A DNA stretch of 64,000 nt from Priapulus caudatus (GCF_000485595.1 NW_014577136.1:24902-88901), one strand, 5' to 3'. Positions 35,301 to 45,285 are shown, numbered from the stretch's first letter. Numbers and translations: made by a program. Notes: generated from the letters alone by a model not told the origin.

Positions 35301-38300
35301 AGAGTGGGGCGGGGGAGTGCGGGTTTATTTTTGCTGTGGTGTGGCTGATGGAGTTATTAATATGTTTATGAGCGATTCACGGTGATAGTAGTGGGTGATG
35401 ATGTGCAAGTGGGTGTTTCTCTTTCTTGTGTTATGCTGAGGCAGTTAGGTATATCCGACCGGCCCTCATCTTCCGTTATGTAGATTCCTGTATGTATGTA
35501 GTAAGGTACAGTGTGTCCATGACCTGCCAAAAGCCCCTACTGTCGTAACACGAACCTATATTTCGCGCTGACAATGATATATGCGTGAGTGCGTGGGGTG
35601 TGCACGGACGTGCATTTGTGCTGTGCGTGCGCTGATGGTCCATTCACGTACCGTGCATGCGTGCGTGTGTGCGTGGGGTGTCGCCGGTCCACGGTGGTGA
35701 TGCGTGCCGGCTGTAACAGTACATGTGCGTGGTCTCACGTCGTGCCGGGTGTGCACGTACTCCAGTGCGTGCATCGGTAGCGTGGCCGTGCGTGTGTACG
35801 TACAGTGCGTGCATGCGTATGTGTGTGCTGCGTGCCGTGTGTACGCCGCACGTACAGGTGCGTGCATGCGTGCGTATGTACGTGCGTACGTGCGGTGTCA
35901 CGTACACAGTCGTCCGTACGTGCGTGTCGTGTGGTCATACACGTAGCGCTGCATGCGTGCGTGGTGGGGTGTGCCTGCACCGTGGCGTCGTGGCACGTCT
36001 AGTGGCGTGCGCTGTGTGCCGTGCGTGTGCACGATATCGTGCGTGCATGCACGTGGTTGTGGTGCGGGTTTTGGTGTGAACGTACTCTGTGCGTGCATGC
36101 GTTGCGGTGTGGCGTCGCGTGCGTATACGTGCACTGCTATTGCGTGTGTGCCCGGACTGCGTGCATCGCGTATGTGTTGTGCTTCGTGCAGTGAGTATGC
36201 ACGCTACAGTGTGCGTGCATGCGTGCAGTATGTACGATGCGTGCGTGCGTGCTTGCACGTAACACTCACTAGCGTAGCATGCTGTGCATCCGTGCGTGCG
36301 TTTAGCAGCGTACACGTATGTGCGTGCTGCGTGGTGTACCGTGCGTACACATGCGTGCATGCGCTGCGTGTGTGCGTGTAAACGTGCATGTGTGTGGTGC
36401 GTGTGCGTGTAGGTCATACATGTACGTGCGTGTGGTGCGTCGCGCTGTTGCAGTTACACGCGTGTGCCCATGCCGTGCGTGCGGTTGCACGGTCCACGTG
36501 ATATACGTGTATGGCGTGCGTGCGTGCGTGCGTGCGTGCGTAGGCACGTACATGTGGCGCACGTACAAGTGGTTGGTGCGTGCGTGTGTGCCGTGCGTGC
36601 GTGCGTGGCGTGGGTGCGTGCGATGACGTACGTGTGTGCTTGCGTCCATATGTGAAGTGGTCGTGTTTTTATTCTTTTGTAAGTGTGATGAGGCATTAAT
36701 GGTAATCAATGTTTTATTGAGTATCCGTGATATTCAGCTGCCGTGCATATGTGATGGTGTTTTATTCTTATTGCGTGTGCTCAGGACGTTATGTAATATG
36801 TTTTTTATTGAGATTGCACCACGGTGATACTTAGTGGTGCATATGTGAAGTGCGGGTGTTGTATTCTTTTTGCGCTTGCTGCTCAGGAGTTACTGTAATA
36901 TGTTTATTGAGACTCAGCTACAAGAACTCAAGTCTGCCAATAGACAAATTATGTATATTCTGTATTTCTTAATAAGCAGTCCACTTTATTACAGAACACT
37001 AGGCATTACTGCTCGACAATAGCCTCGCCTAAGTTGGAAATTATAAAGCACCACGTTTAACAATTTTCACCAAGAGAAATCTTCCTGATGCGCGCAGTCT
37101 CTTTTTAAATTTTTTCATATGTCCTTCGCTTAGACCAATGACCTCTCTACATGAATCTCTTAGATGCCGATTATACGTCTATCCTAACAAACTGTCTTCT
37201 GCATTTACAGTTGGGATTTTCGCTTGAGCATTGACGGCGTCGTTTACATGCATCGCTCTCCTTACTAGCAAACCGATCCTGGAACCATAATTCCTCTATC
37301 GTGACATGATGCCTGTTCACTCCCTGTCAAACATAGCACATACTACATAGCTCATAGACCTCTGCAATAATTTGATCGCGGTCACTGCGGCGCTACCACT
37401 CATAAGCTATCACTGACTAAAGCTAACAGCTCTTGGGCACACAGCCGATGCATCGTTTTAAACCCGTGTTCTTGTTTTGTAGCGTAGAGAATAATTGTAA
37501 ATTTTTCGTGGATTTTCTCAACTATCTCACAGCAACTCCCTCCATTTGTAGTTTCAGATTCGGGTTCGCTGGAAACTATATGACCAGCTTTAGCCGACTT
37601 ACAACCAGGAACACAACAGTACGAAGGCCTTTTAACTTGGTTATATCGCTATGATTCCTGTATCTTTACAACTGACTCGTTCGTTGCGCAATCGTTGTAA
37701 CACCTCTAACTCCCGCTGCGCCACCTGGCGGAAAAGCTAGCGGCTAACCCCATTGCTTAGTGTCGAAAACATATGGGTCTAGACACACGAATAAAGTCTC
37801 TATGTGGATTACTAAGGAAGATATTCTTGATTTAGTGATTTGACCTAATTAATATGCTAATTAGGCCGATTATGCAAGATGCTACACATGCAAATTAGCA
37901 TCCGGCAGTTTCTGAGTCCTTATGACCTGTTTATTGCATTTCCAACATAAAACCTTATAGTACTCAACATTTCTAGGTTCAATAAAGAACACATAGGGGT
38001 GGCTAGTGGACTATTTACTAACACTGTGATGATAAAAGTGTTTGCTTGCAAGTTTGTAACTGATATTGTATGTATATGTATGTATATGTGAGTGCATGCG
38101 TGCGTGGGTGCGTGCGTGCGTATGTTTTTATTTATTTAATTATATATTACATATATATATATATATATATTATATATTATATATTATATGTGTCATGCGT
38201 CTACATCCTCTTCTAATCTTCTAGTCATGTCAGTAAGTTGTTACACAGCAGATTCAACCAATTGTTATCAGTGTTAGAGCAACTTCTGGTTTCATTATGT

Positions 38301-41300
38301 TTGACACAGAACTATAATATGTAATTTTTATAGGAACCAGTAATGATAACAGATAGCCCATGTAATCGACTATGGTATAAGAAGGACACCAAGTTCAACG
38401 TTCCAAAGGGTTACACTAAATTTCGCCTTGCATCACCACTACCAAACTCAACCCCAATCAGGTATTGTTGTATAGGATAAATACTGATGTATTGCCTTTA
38501 GAAATAAAAATTGCCTAAGGTGCTAAATACCCACTCATCTGACTATAATACTTGGGCCTTCAAATGCATTAAGAAATCATTTATCACCTGAATGTGTACA
38601 TTACTAGGTTTCAATCCTTGATTTATATCCCGCATGTTTATATTAAATTAAGTTGTGTTAATATTTCTTGTGACTGTAGCTCTCTATGTTTTTCAGTCTG
38701 GCCTGCATGGATCTCTTCATCCACGTTATTGAACACAATCTGAATGAGGTAGCTTATGCTGCTTATGCTGCCGACTTGTCCTACTCCATCAGAGGTCTTC
38801 CAACCGGCGTCATCATCAAGATTGATGGATTTAACCACACACTACCGGTACTGCTTTACTAGTCGAAAGCAGCCAAGTATAGTGTTATGCTAATACTAGA
38901 TGAATTCTTGGTATTGAGTTAGTATGTATACCTCTATATGCAATCTCAGTTAGCAAAACTAATCGTTTGTCGAGCAGATCATCTCATTAAGTGTTTGAGG
39001 CAGAGACCACACTTCTCTCTATTTATTCTATGTGGTAATTGCCTATCGTAATGCTCTACACTACAATAGTACAATCTGGTTCTTTAAGTGATCGTGCCTA
39101 TGCCTGGTTTGGTTGGCTTCACCGCGATGGTAACACACTGCCACCATAAATCTACTTGTGCTGTAACGCCACCTCTATCTTTATAATTTAGTATTACTAC
39201 GTATGTTCCAGTTGCTGTTTGACACAGTGGTGGGCCACATTGCCGAGTTTGACTGCACTGAAGAGTTGTTCACTCTTGTTAGAAATCTCGTGAAGAAAAT
39301 GTACACAAATATCATCATAAAACCTGAAAAAATGAACAGGTGAGAACATAAATATATTGGGCAATGTATGATATGCATTCCATACTATTTTATTCCAGAA
39401 GAAATCTCCATTTTTAGCTCACCTTGACATCGTCAAGATGAGCTATTGCTATGGGGTGTCGTTCGTCGTACGTCCGTCCGTCTGTTTGTCCGTCAACATT
39501 GGCTACAGTATATAACATATAACATATATTGGCTACGGTCAACGATAACTTGAGAACCATTTGACCCACATGTTTCAAATTGCATACAGTTGTTACTCCT
39601 ATGGGAAAGATGTGAACGTCCTATTTTGGAATACGTCAGGTGACTTACTTTTGAGCCACGCTCGCTTTTTGTCAAAATGAAAATGGCCATCTAGATTCAT
39701 TCGATTTTGTTAAATTTACCTACCTACCTATACCTACCTAATCATACCTACGTGTAATATTGTGTTTAAGATTCTTTATTACAGTAATTTGACTGGAATA
39801 TTTTATTGCTGTTATTTGCGCGATAATCGAAAACCAAAATGGCGATCATTTAGGCGTAGCGCCATCTCTCGCCCAGATTTCAGACTTTCAGATCTGAAAC
39901 ATTTATTTTCGCATCAAAACTAACCCTGAAACAAAACAGTGAAATTTCTATTAGTATAAAACGGGGAATAAGGACATTTGATCACATTTTGGTCCGTCAT
40001 AAATGAAACACTTACCAAATTTTAAATCTATCATCTCCCTCTTCTATCACACCCAATGTGAGCTATAGTGTCATTGACACTTTCATTTCATGTTGTTAAT
40101 GGTTTTCCCATTCTTCTAATGTTTGGTTAATTTTTTAATTCTAACATGTTACCTCTGGTTGTAAAATTTGAAAATGGTGACTAAATGGGACCATGCCTCC
40201 TGCATCTTTAAAAAAATAAAAACTGCATCATTACTCATACTGACTTGTGTAAAGAACACAAATAGCAAAATGTTTTTCTCTCAGTGTTCCTAGCTGCCAT
40301 CATTTTAGTAGCAGTTATAATCTGCATGTTTATATAATTTACATAAATAAAATTGGGCTTTTTTTTTGGATGTCTGCCGGGAAAATTAAGACACTGTCCG
40401 CTTGGCTATTAATTGTGGTATGTATGTATGTTATCCATTTGGTTTTTATCCCGCAGAGAGCTAAGGCTTCAGATCCTAGAAGAGACAAGATGGACGCCTG
40501 TCGACAGACTGGGTGTGATAGATCACATCACCAGAGATGACCTGCTCAACTTTGTAGCTAACTTCAAACAGACGATCTGTATTGAGGGACTCGTACAGGG
40601 CAACTTTACCAGTGCAGTAAGTCATCTAAATATCCACAGGGAAAACTGCCTGCATTTCAACTCTCGAGTCAATCTTCGGTTGAACTGAATGCAAGCTGAC
40701 TATTGTTATATAGACGATACACAACAGACAGCTAGAGTGTATAGTAGCTGCTCGATTCCCCAATTAACATATAGTAATAGAATATATAAAATATAGCACC
40801 ATACTTTACCAGGAAGCTCGAGATTTCCTTGTCAAGATTAGGACCAGGCTAGACTGTGCACCCTTGCTGCAAGGCGTGTACCCAGAGATACGTGTGATGA
40901 CACTACCGCTGGGAGAGAGATATTGTGCTGTGAAGAGCTTTACTGAGCAGAACAACGTTAACACAGACGTTGTTAGCTACTTCCAGGATGGAGTAGGGGA
41001 CTGTCAAAAACTCACTCTGATGAACATCGTCTGTGTAGGTTTTTTTACTATTATGTAATAATAAGTACAGGCATTTTAAATACACTTTACAAAAGCTAGC
41101 TGTTTCGTTGCCGTTTTAAACAAAGAACGTAGCATAGTGTGAAAGGTTTCTGCAATGAAGATTGTAATTGTATAATATATTAATTGAAAGAAATGTGTAG
41201 AATGCAAAGGATGGCATATAACTTCCAGCACCCAGGCACAGACCTTGCACTTATAATATAGATTCAACTTAGTTTGCGAGTCAGGTGTCACTAAATAAGA

Positions 41301-43976
41301 AGGACTGGTGTTTGCTTATTGTAATTGTAATCAGGTAAGAGGAGATTTAGGCTCAATTAAATTGCAGGAATATCTGCAAGAGCCATGCTTTGATGAGTTG
41401 AGGACTAGGCAGCAACTTGGTTATGATGTACATATCCAGTACACGAACACCAATGGAATCGTAGGCTTTTATGTCTATGTGGAAACACAGGCGGACAAGT
41501 TCAGGTAAGAGAGCATGTGAACGTGTGACATTGCTGAGCTAATGTATGCATAACTGGAAGACCACATGAATTCCTGATGCATCTAACCATTGTTTAACCT
41601 GATAATGTGCATGGCAGCAGTTCGTTGCTTACAAATGCAAGTTTTTTTTTTTAATTATATATGGAGAGAACCATGAACATATGTATATCTCATATGTTCA
41701 CGAGATATACATTATGAGATATATCATATACTTCAAGAGGTATACATATGTTCATGATAGAACCGATGCCTAGAGTCGAAGTTTCGAAGTCTAGTAAGTG
41801 TCGAATGTTATCTTGAATCTTGCAGTGCAGACCATGTGACTAAGCAAATAGATGCGTTCCTACACAAGTATAGCAACAAACTGAAACACCTGAGCATCAA
41901 GGATTTTGGAAAACTTGTAAGTTTATTATTCATCAGTTAATATTGTCGTATTTTGTAATCATATTGTTCTTGCCTGTTACTTCAACGTTTCTAAACATGT
42001 AGAATTACCCCCATTAATAGGTTGGTTCATGTATCATTTCATGTTGAGTTATTGATTACAGTAATTTAATGTAAAATATGCTTTATAATATAACATGAGC
42101 TTTACCACTGCCTTAATTATTCACAGGCCAGCTGCGTCATTATACTGTAAGCATCTCATGTGAATCAAAATGTGTGAAAGTTAACCTGTTGAGTGATTGT
42201 GGATATAGGAGTATTATGCTATAATGGTGGTTATATCCATTTTGCCCCTGCAGAAGCATGCGTTGATCGTGTCACGCCAGATCGCTGACAATCACATGGG
42301 AGAAGAAGTGGACAGACACTGGTCAGAGATCGGAAATAGGACCTACGTCTTTGACAGGCTTGAGTGCGAGGTACCTTTGTTGCAGGCATTATACGACTGC
42401 TTTCTACGTAGTTGAGAGGAAGTGTGTGGCAGTATCAGTGCACAACCCTATGCCAATAATTGTCACTGAGTGCCAGGGCTGCCAACATTGGGTGATAGGT
42501 GAGAGTGAGATGCGCGGGAGCGAAGCGACCAAGCGGGGGGTGAGTGTGGGACGGTAGGGAGCTTTTGCATTTTATAACTTCAATTTGTGCAATTTGGTGC
42601 ATACTAAAGTGACTGTTTTCAGATATTGTAAGATTTTTTTTTCTGTGCGTGAGATATTTCAGCGTTTTATTCATGAAGAGATATTCATGCGTGAGATATC
42701 TCAGCATTTTTTTGCTGTGCGTGAGATATTGTAAGATCAGCGTGAGAGCGTGAGATTTGGTCAAAATGCGTGAGTCTCACGGTCAATGCGTGAGAGTTGG
42801 CAGCCCTGGAGTGCTGAAATCCTTCACATACAGACATATATTAGGTGTTGCAAAATATAAAATATTGGCGCAACATTATCAGTTCCAGTTTCTTGTTTCA
42901 ACTAGTGCTTGGCTGAGTGGTGTTTTACATAATTGTTTATCTTCTTTGCTTAATGCACTGTGCAAATAATAAATGTAAACATAATGATGTCCTGAATCGC
43001 CTCCAATCTGATAACAGGTGAGATGTCTCAGAGCAGCAACCCTGAAGCATGTGCAGGACTATTTCCATCAGGTGGTCTTAGAAAACAGAAGGAAACTCGT
43101 AGTGCAGGTAATGGCAAAAATGCGAGTTGGCAATCGTAAATAAAACTAAAACAAATACGTTGGAACTGCAAGTTGCAGCACAGTCATTTTCATCATATAT
43201 AATGGAGGCCGTCTAGTGCTTGGAAAATTGGGCTTTTTATTTGCTGATTATACTATTTAGCAATACAGGCCTAGCTAGCACTGAACTGTAAATGTAATAA
43301 AAGAGCTACAGCTGTATAGACTACCTAATGTAAATCAAACACGAAATGGCTGCTCTATGCAGAGCCACCCACTTATGCTAGCTGACGTGTTGTTTTCTTA
43401 ATCCACAGGTGATTGGATGTGGTCCAAAAGAGAGAGGTGTTGTCATCTCTGACCAGGTAAAACCAGAAAGTGTTAAAATTCGTAACATTAAAAAGTAAAA
43501 ATTAGACCCTGCTATGTCCGTGAACCTGCCTACAGTAAACTTGCAAGTAGCCAGCTACCCTGATAGTTTTCATCTGCTAATACTCTGAGGTTTATCGATC
43601 ATATATCAAGAGTCGGTTAACGTATGTTAATTAATGAGCTCTTGATCTTGCATTATTGGTAATATCTTTAATGGATGGACACCAGATGTCACCTGCACAA
43701 TAGAGTGCAAGCGGAATTTATGACCACTCATTATGGCCCTCTCATTTATATTGCTAGATAACGGTGATAATGTATATGTATGAATGTGTTGATTATTTGT
43801 TTCAGGCTAGGGAACCATGTCCGAAAGAAGGTGGTGAAATCTGTGCGCAGGATATGTCGAGGCTCACATTTCTCGGTCATCACGGGTCTACTGTCAATCA
43901 AGAGAAATACATCAAAAATATCACCGACTTCAAAAATGATCTGTATGTCTACCCCGTTGTTAAAATTCTACGATAG
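17518..43976 (+). CDS. NRDC: Nardilysin (M16 zinc metallopeptidase), complete, 29 exons
   Basis: Dibasic-site peptidase of the insulinase family. Exons: 17518-17663, 19494-19704, 20146-20316, 21377-21458, 22671-22771, 23041-23167, 23894-23989, 24269-24391, 25672-25729, 25878-25911, 26084-26123, 26789-26858, 27829-27906, 28439-28559, 28844-28957, 29823-29927, 30293-30416, 30864-30991, 38334-38461, 38697-38847, 39212-39339, 40457-40616, 40813-41034, 41368-41504, 41826-41916, 42254-42370, 43018-43107, 43409-43456, 43806-43976. They sum to 3,372 bases (1,123 residues plus stop), with GT-AG borders and matching phase throughout. The zinc site HFLEH (residues 199-203) is followed after exactly 76 residues by Glu280, with Glu273 seven before it: the M16 HxxEHx76E arrangement. 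An Asp/Glu-rich insert before the catalytic core separates nardilysin from insulin-degrading enzyme. I chose the ATG at 17518 (AAAATGA context). An in-frame ATG at 17401 would add 39 residues. Confidence 0.97.
17775..19440. mobile_element. Nested fold-back element filling nardilysin intron 1
   Basis: The left arm (about 17800-18415, minus sense) and the right arm (about 18585-19020, plus sense) are inverted copies around a centre near 18420-18580. A further inverted and then direct partial copy lies at 19016-19440. All copies share a peptide-like stretch containing VADEHLDGIYRKLSAIIGE and, at the outer end, IAQRNLEIATQSADRKIAL, a helical Lys/Arg/Glu pattern like the tails of Myb/SANT-like transposon proteins. 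That suggests remnants of a transposon accessory gene, but none is intact. The copies total about 1.6 kb of the 1.83-kb intron. Confidence 0.75.
19738..19988. mobile_element. hAT-like MITE with nested palindrome (intron 2)
   Basis: The ends GGGCCGGATCTAGC and GTAGATCCGCCACTG form a terminal inverted repeat of the CAGNGGCGGATCTA type seen in hAT-derived MITEs, and C/G runs lie just inside. A second palindrome, ATCAGAAGTGAATAATAA ... ATTCACTCCTGAT (19831-19902), is inserted in its middle. Flanking target duplications are degenerate (GCCAG on both sides). Confidence 0.7.
20545..21347. mobile_element. Fold-back element in nardilysin intron 3
   Basis: The arms at about 20552-20810 and 21087-21347 are reverse complements (GCAATCAAGAGCTA at the left edge, TAGCTCTTGATGCAATG at the right edge). 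A ~280-bp loop separates them. The 105-codon plus frame inside (20922-21239) spans loop and right arm and has no recognisable domain. The element lies immediately before exon 4, which encodes the zinc motif. Confidence 0.8.
21377..24391 (+). CDS. NRDC: Nardilysin exons 4-8: catalytic M16 core
   Basis: Exon 4 encodes GVGSFADPSDIPGLAHFLEH and splits the following Met codon with exon 5 (VFMGSQKYPDENAFDAF). Exon 6 carries the catalytic-site helix DREVQAVHS and splits the zinc-ligand Glu codon with exon 7 (EFQSS). Exon 8 ends with YSAQYMTLVVQSQ. The residue before Ser-Glu is His where vertebrate nardilysin and IDE have Asp; His, His and Glu zinc ligands and the catalytic Glu are intact, so the enzyme should be active. 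Two same-orientation copies of a ~550-bp repeat lie in introns 4 and 8 and bracket exons 5-8. Confidence 0.94.
21606..22165 (+). repeat. ~550-bp interspersed repeat, copy A (intron 4)
   Basis: Begins TAGCTCAGCTGACGAAGTAAG, has GTCCGTCC microsatellite early on, then GGGCACAAATCTTAACCGCTC, GGTCAAAGGTCAAA and AGGTATAGGAGGAAATA, and ends near AAGAGGAGGGTTAA. The same order of phrases recurs at 24411-24945. It is non-coding. The class (GCTC...GAGC hairpin start plus CCGTCCGT) is common in marine-invertebrate genomes, but I cannot assign a superfamily. Confidence 0.85.
22220..22256 (-). repeat. C-rich tract with CCACCACCACC
   Basis: Runs of C (CCTCCCCCCCCCCTCCCCC) followed by CCACCACCACCACT. The minus strand is G-rich and could form a G-quadruplex in intron 4. 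Confidence 0.5.
23275..23322. repeat. CA-rich microsatellite (intron 6)
   Basis: (CA)n interrupted by CGCACGCA units, shortly after the exon 6 donor. Open frames through it are artefacts of the repeat. Confidence 0.9.
24411..24945 (+). repeat. ~550-bp interspersed repeat, copy B (intron 8)
   Basis: Second copy of the 21606-22165 repeat in the same orientation. It contains an 11-base G run near 24531 and otherwise matches copy A closely. Recombination between the copies would delete exons 5-8 (22671-24391). Confidence 0.85.
25014..25085 (+). repeat. tRNA-like (Pol III box) remnant, probably SINE
   Basis: GGATCGAATCC at 25066-25076 differs from the Pol III B-box consensus by one base, and TAGCCGAACG at 25022 resembles an A-box at suitable spacing. 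A T-run follows. The acceptor and T stems do not pair, so this is not a functional tRNA gene. Confidence 0.35.
25335..25465 (+). repeat. ~130-bp interspersed repeat, copy 1 (intron 8)
   Basis: Contains GATGTGTACGCAACTGCGT, TATCTGCGCCTAACAAA and ends CTCTGCGGCTCTTGTTA. The same series recurs at 46915-47048, downstream of the gene, in the same orientation. It has no coding capacity; SINE or MITE fragment. Confidence 0.75.
25672..30991 (+). CDS. NRDC: Nardilysin exons 9-18: rest of N-half and linker
   Basis: Very small exons (34, 40, 58 and 70 bases) encode ETLDTLETWVREIFSSIPN, DPFDTEKHRKLY and a stretch ending in LNHYR. Exon 13 encodes the strongly conserved SWLIGHEGKGSILS, exon 14 the GFEHSTTHAMFMITVSL strand, exon 16 LTGDQLFYDYEPR, and exon 18 HLPAPNRFMAKDFTIKD. 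All correspond in order to the vertebrate protein. Intron 18 then jumps 7.3 kb because of an inserted composite element. Confidence 0.94.
27090..27412. mobile_element. Perfect-looking palindromic MITE in intron 12
   Basis: A 323-bp inverted repeat from CTGTAAACTGGTTCATA to its complement, with arms of about 140-150 bp and a tiny GC-rich centre (around GGCCCCGCCACGCCC, 27241-27255). Mismatches between arms are few. In pre-mRNA it would form a long hairpin between exons 12 and 13. Confidence 0.85.
27992..28371. mobile_element. MITE with ~30-bp terminal inverted repeats (intron 13)
   Basis: The left end GGCCACGATTTTTTATTTTG and right end CAAAATAAAAAATTCTCGCC are inverted copies extending into TTGGTTTACAG on the left and its complement on the right. 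TTAA/TAA lies at the borders, which would suit a Harbinger or Kolobok type target. The interior is A/T-rich and non-coding. Confidence 0.7.
29381..29520. mobile_element. 140-bp hAT-type MITE (intron 15)
   Basis: Ends CAGTGCTTCTTAAACT and AGTTTAAGAAGCACTG are exact inverted repeats. The flanking octamers TCATAATG and CCATAATA agree at six of eight positions, consistent with an 8-bp hAT target duplication. Confidence 0.8.
32520..33480 (-). pseudogene. PIN/FEN-like plus CXC-domain gene, 5'-truncated copy
   Basis: Minus-strand frames (33135-33440, 32968-33324, 32520-32798) together encode a C-terminal two-thirds protein. GMHALSGCDTVSYPNGKGK has the Gly-Cys-Asp plus helix-turn-helix look of FEN/XPG-type nucleases. 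The tail has a cysteine pattern (CSC, CSRKCGC, LSCTSDCVC) resembling a tesmin/TSO1 CXC domain. Frames shift between segments and no N-terminal half is present, so it is a relic. The call rests on motif resemblance. Confidence 0.6.
33575..34960 (+). pseudogene. PIN/FEN-like plus CXC-domain gene, longer broken copy
   Basis: This copy keeps the N-terminal part (LLVDASQLLYHTVWPS at about 33716-33766 resembles the first metal-binding strand of a PIN-like fold; HVIFDRHEGISAKDHE follows). A frameshift near 33780-33850, a TAG at 34215-34217 where the other copy has CAG, and another frameshift near 34335 inactivate it. The CXC tail at 34755-34855 is also out of frame. It is head to head with the minus-strand copy, and the shared parts are highly similar. 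Confidence 0.65.
35590..36640 (+). repeat. ~1-kb GTGCGTGC-rich tract
   Basis: Imperfect tandem GTGC/GCGT tetramers with interspersed ACGTAC. Strictly alternating purine-pyrimidine over long runs (for example 36510-36540) favours Z-DNA. All long frames over it on both strands (Cys/Val/Arg on plus, Thr/His/Ala on minus) are repeat artefacts. Confidence 0.9.
36641..36920 (+). repeat. Three ~100-bp tandem units next to the GTGC tract
   Basis: The phrase GTGCATATGTGAAGTG, followed by a TTTTATTCTTTTTGCG-like segment and AATATGTTTATTGAG, repeats near 36648, 36742 and 36836 with indels. Non-coding. Confidence 0.65.
36921..37740. other. Unrecognised interior of intron-18 insertion
   Basis: Unique-looking sequence with short open frames on both strands (a 73-codon plus frame at 37433-37654). 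I see no transposase motif. Confidence 0.4.
38334..43976 (+). CDS. NRDC: Nardilysin exons 19-29: C-terminal half
   Basis: Encodes the catalytically silent second half of the M16 clamshell: LWYKKDTKFNVPKGY, EVAYAAYAADLSYSI, FKQTICIEGLVQGNFTSA, EPCFDELRTRQQLGYDV and HMGEEVDRHW. Exon 24 is best started at 41368 (acceptor TTGCAG), which gives exactly the vertebrate spacing between LMN and EPCFD. Reading on from the upstream GTAAGAGG at 41336 would insert extra residues and convert a donor-like sequence to coding. The last exon ends KILR followed by TAG at 43974-43976. Confidence 0.94.
39414..39715 (+). repeat. GCTCACC...GAGC / CCGTCCGT interspersed repeat (intron 21)
   Basis: Starts TAGCTCACCTTGACATCG with a short hairpin to GATGAGCTA, then GTACGTCCGTCCGTC, then a phrase about GAACCATTTGACCCACATG. 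It has the same modular start as the repeats at 21606 and 24411 but a different body. Non-coding. Confidence 0.6.
42474..42808. mobile_element. 335-bp MITE with CAGGGCTGCCAAC ends (intron 26)
   Basis: Ends CAGGGCTGCCAAC and GTTGGCAGCCCTG are inverted repeats. GAGTGC flanks both sides (42468-42473 and 42809-42814). The interior repeats GCGTGAGAT several times. A hAT-type terminus is likely, though the visible duplication is 6 rather than 8 bases. Confidence 0.85.
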
Positions 43977-44461
43977 TAGCAATCGTGTAGCTTAATTAGG
44001 AAATGATCCCGATCGAAGGTGAAGTTTTGTGCAGTCTCTTGCTTGGTGCGTTCGTGATGATGTCAAATTGCAGTTTAATCATAATTTACATAATAATTTT
44101 TATAGGTAAGCTGCCGTGCATGTGTTCCTCCTGTGTGCTATATGAGATTATAGTCCCAGTGTCATAAGTATACCACTGGGGAGAAATTTTGGTGGGTAAT
44201 TGAGGCAATCAGACAATTATGAAACGGGAGTGATCCGCTATATAGTGTCCATATTATCAGTCAAGGCCATGCTACTGTAGATGAAATATAAACTCCCACA
44301 CTAGTGGCACTCTGGCTCTATATTATTTTAACATCCGATTATCATTATTAGAATGCTCGGTTTCCGTCGTTTTCATCCAATTCCATTCGTGGGTTGGCAT
44401 TGCATTCTGAAATTTAAACATAGGTATGCGTGCGCAGAGCCTGTGTATATATATATATATA

Positions 44462-45285
44462 NNNNNNNNNNNNNNNNNNNNNNNNNNNNNNNNNNNNNNN
44501 NNNNNNNNNNNNNNNNNNNNNNNNNNNNNNNNNNNNNNNNNNNNNNNNNNNNNNNNNNNNNNNNNNNNNNNNNNNNNNNNNNNNNNNNNNNNNNNNNNNN
44601 NNNNNNNNNNNNNNNNNNNNNNNNNNNNNNNNNNNNNNNNNNNNNNNNNNNNNNNNNNNNNNNNNNNNNNNNNNNNNNNNNNNNNNNNNNNNNNNNNNNN
44701 NNNNNNNNNNNNNNNNNNNNNNNNNNNNNNNNNNNNNNNNNNNNNNNNNNNNNNNNNNNNNNNNNNNNNNNNNNNNNNNNNNNNNNNNNNNNNNNNNNNN
44801 NNNNNNNNNNNNNNNNNNNNNNNNNNNNNNNNNNNNNNNNNNNNNNNNNNNNNNNNNNNNNNNNNNNNNNNNNNNNNNNNNNNNNNNNNNNNNNNNNNNN
44901 NNNNNNNNNNNNNNNNNNNNNNNNNNNNNNNNNNNNNNNNNNNNNNNNNNNNNNNNNNNNNNNNNNNNNNNNNNNNNNNNNNNNNNNNNNNNNNNNNNNN
45001 NNNNNNNNNNNNNNNNNNNNNNNNNNNNNNNNNNNNNNNNNNNNNNNNNNNNNNNNNNNNNNNNNNNNNNNNNNNNNNNNNNNNNNNNNNNNNNNNNNNN
45101 NNNNNNNNNNNNNNNNNNNNNNNNNNNNNNNNNNNNNNNNNNNNNNNNNNNNNNNNNNNNNNNNNNNNNNNNNNNNNNNNNNNNNNNNNNNNNNNNNNNN
45201 NNNNNNNNNNNNNNNNNNNNNNNNNNNNNNNNNNNNNNNNNNNNNNNNNNNNNNNNNNNNNNNNNNNNNNNNNNNNNNNNNNNNN
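44462..45285. other. Assembly gap (824 N) inside a (TA)n tract
   Basis: The gap is bounded by TATATATATA on both sides. Open frames computed across it are meaningless. Confidence 0.98.

Larger units (their letters stand above)
31111..38012. mobile_element. 6.9-kb composite fold-back element in intron 18
   Basis: About 220-250 bp at the left (31111-31360) is repeated in reverse at the right (37770-38012), beginning with a CTACTAGCCA / TGGCTAGTGG end. Flanks share TATTTA. Inside, 31370-31570 and 32480-33480 are matched in reverse by about 34010-35215. A shorter nested inverted pair lies at 31575-31728 and 32302-32470. Position 35207 onward (GGGGTTAGCCGCTA) and its complement at 37741-37754 bound a further insertion holding simple repeats. 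The element carries two broken copies of one gene (described separately) and no transposase that I can see. It accounts for most of the intron. Confidence 0.75.

Noticed and set aside
35556-36709. Overlapping Cys/Val/Arg and Thr/His/Ala-rich frames
   Set aside because: Artefacts of the GTGC repeat; every frame is open and none resembles a protein family.
41336-41367. N-terminal extension of nardilysin exon 24 (reading VRGDLGSIKLQ)
   Set aside because: It would insert residues absent from other nardilysins. The acceptor at 41365-41367 restores exact spacing to the EPCFD motif.
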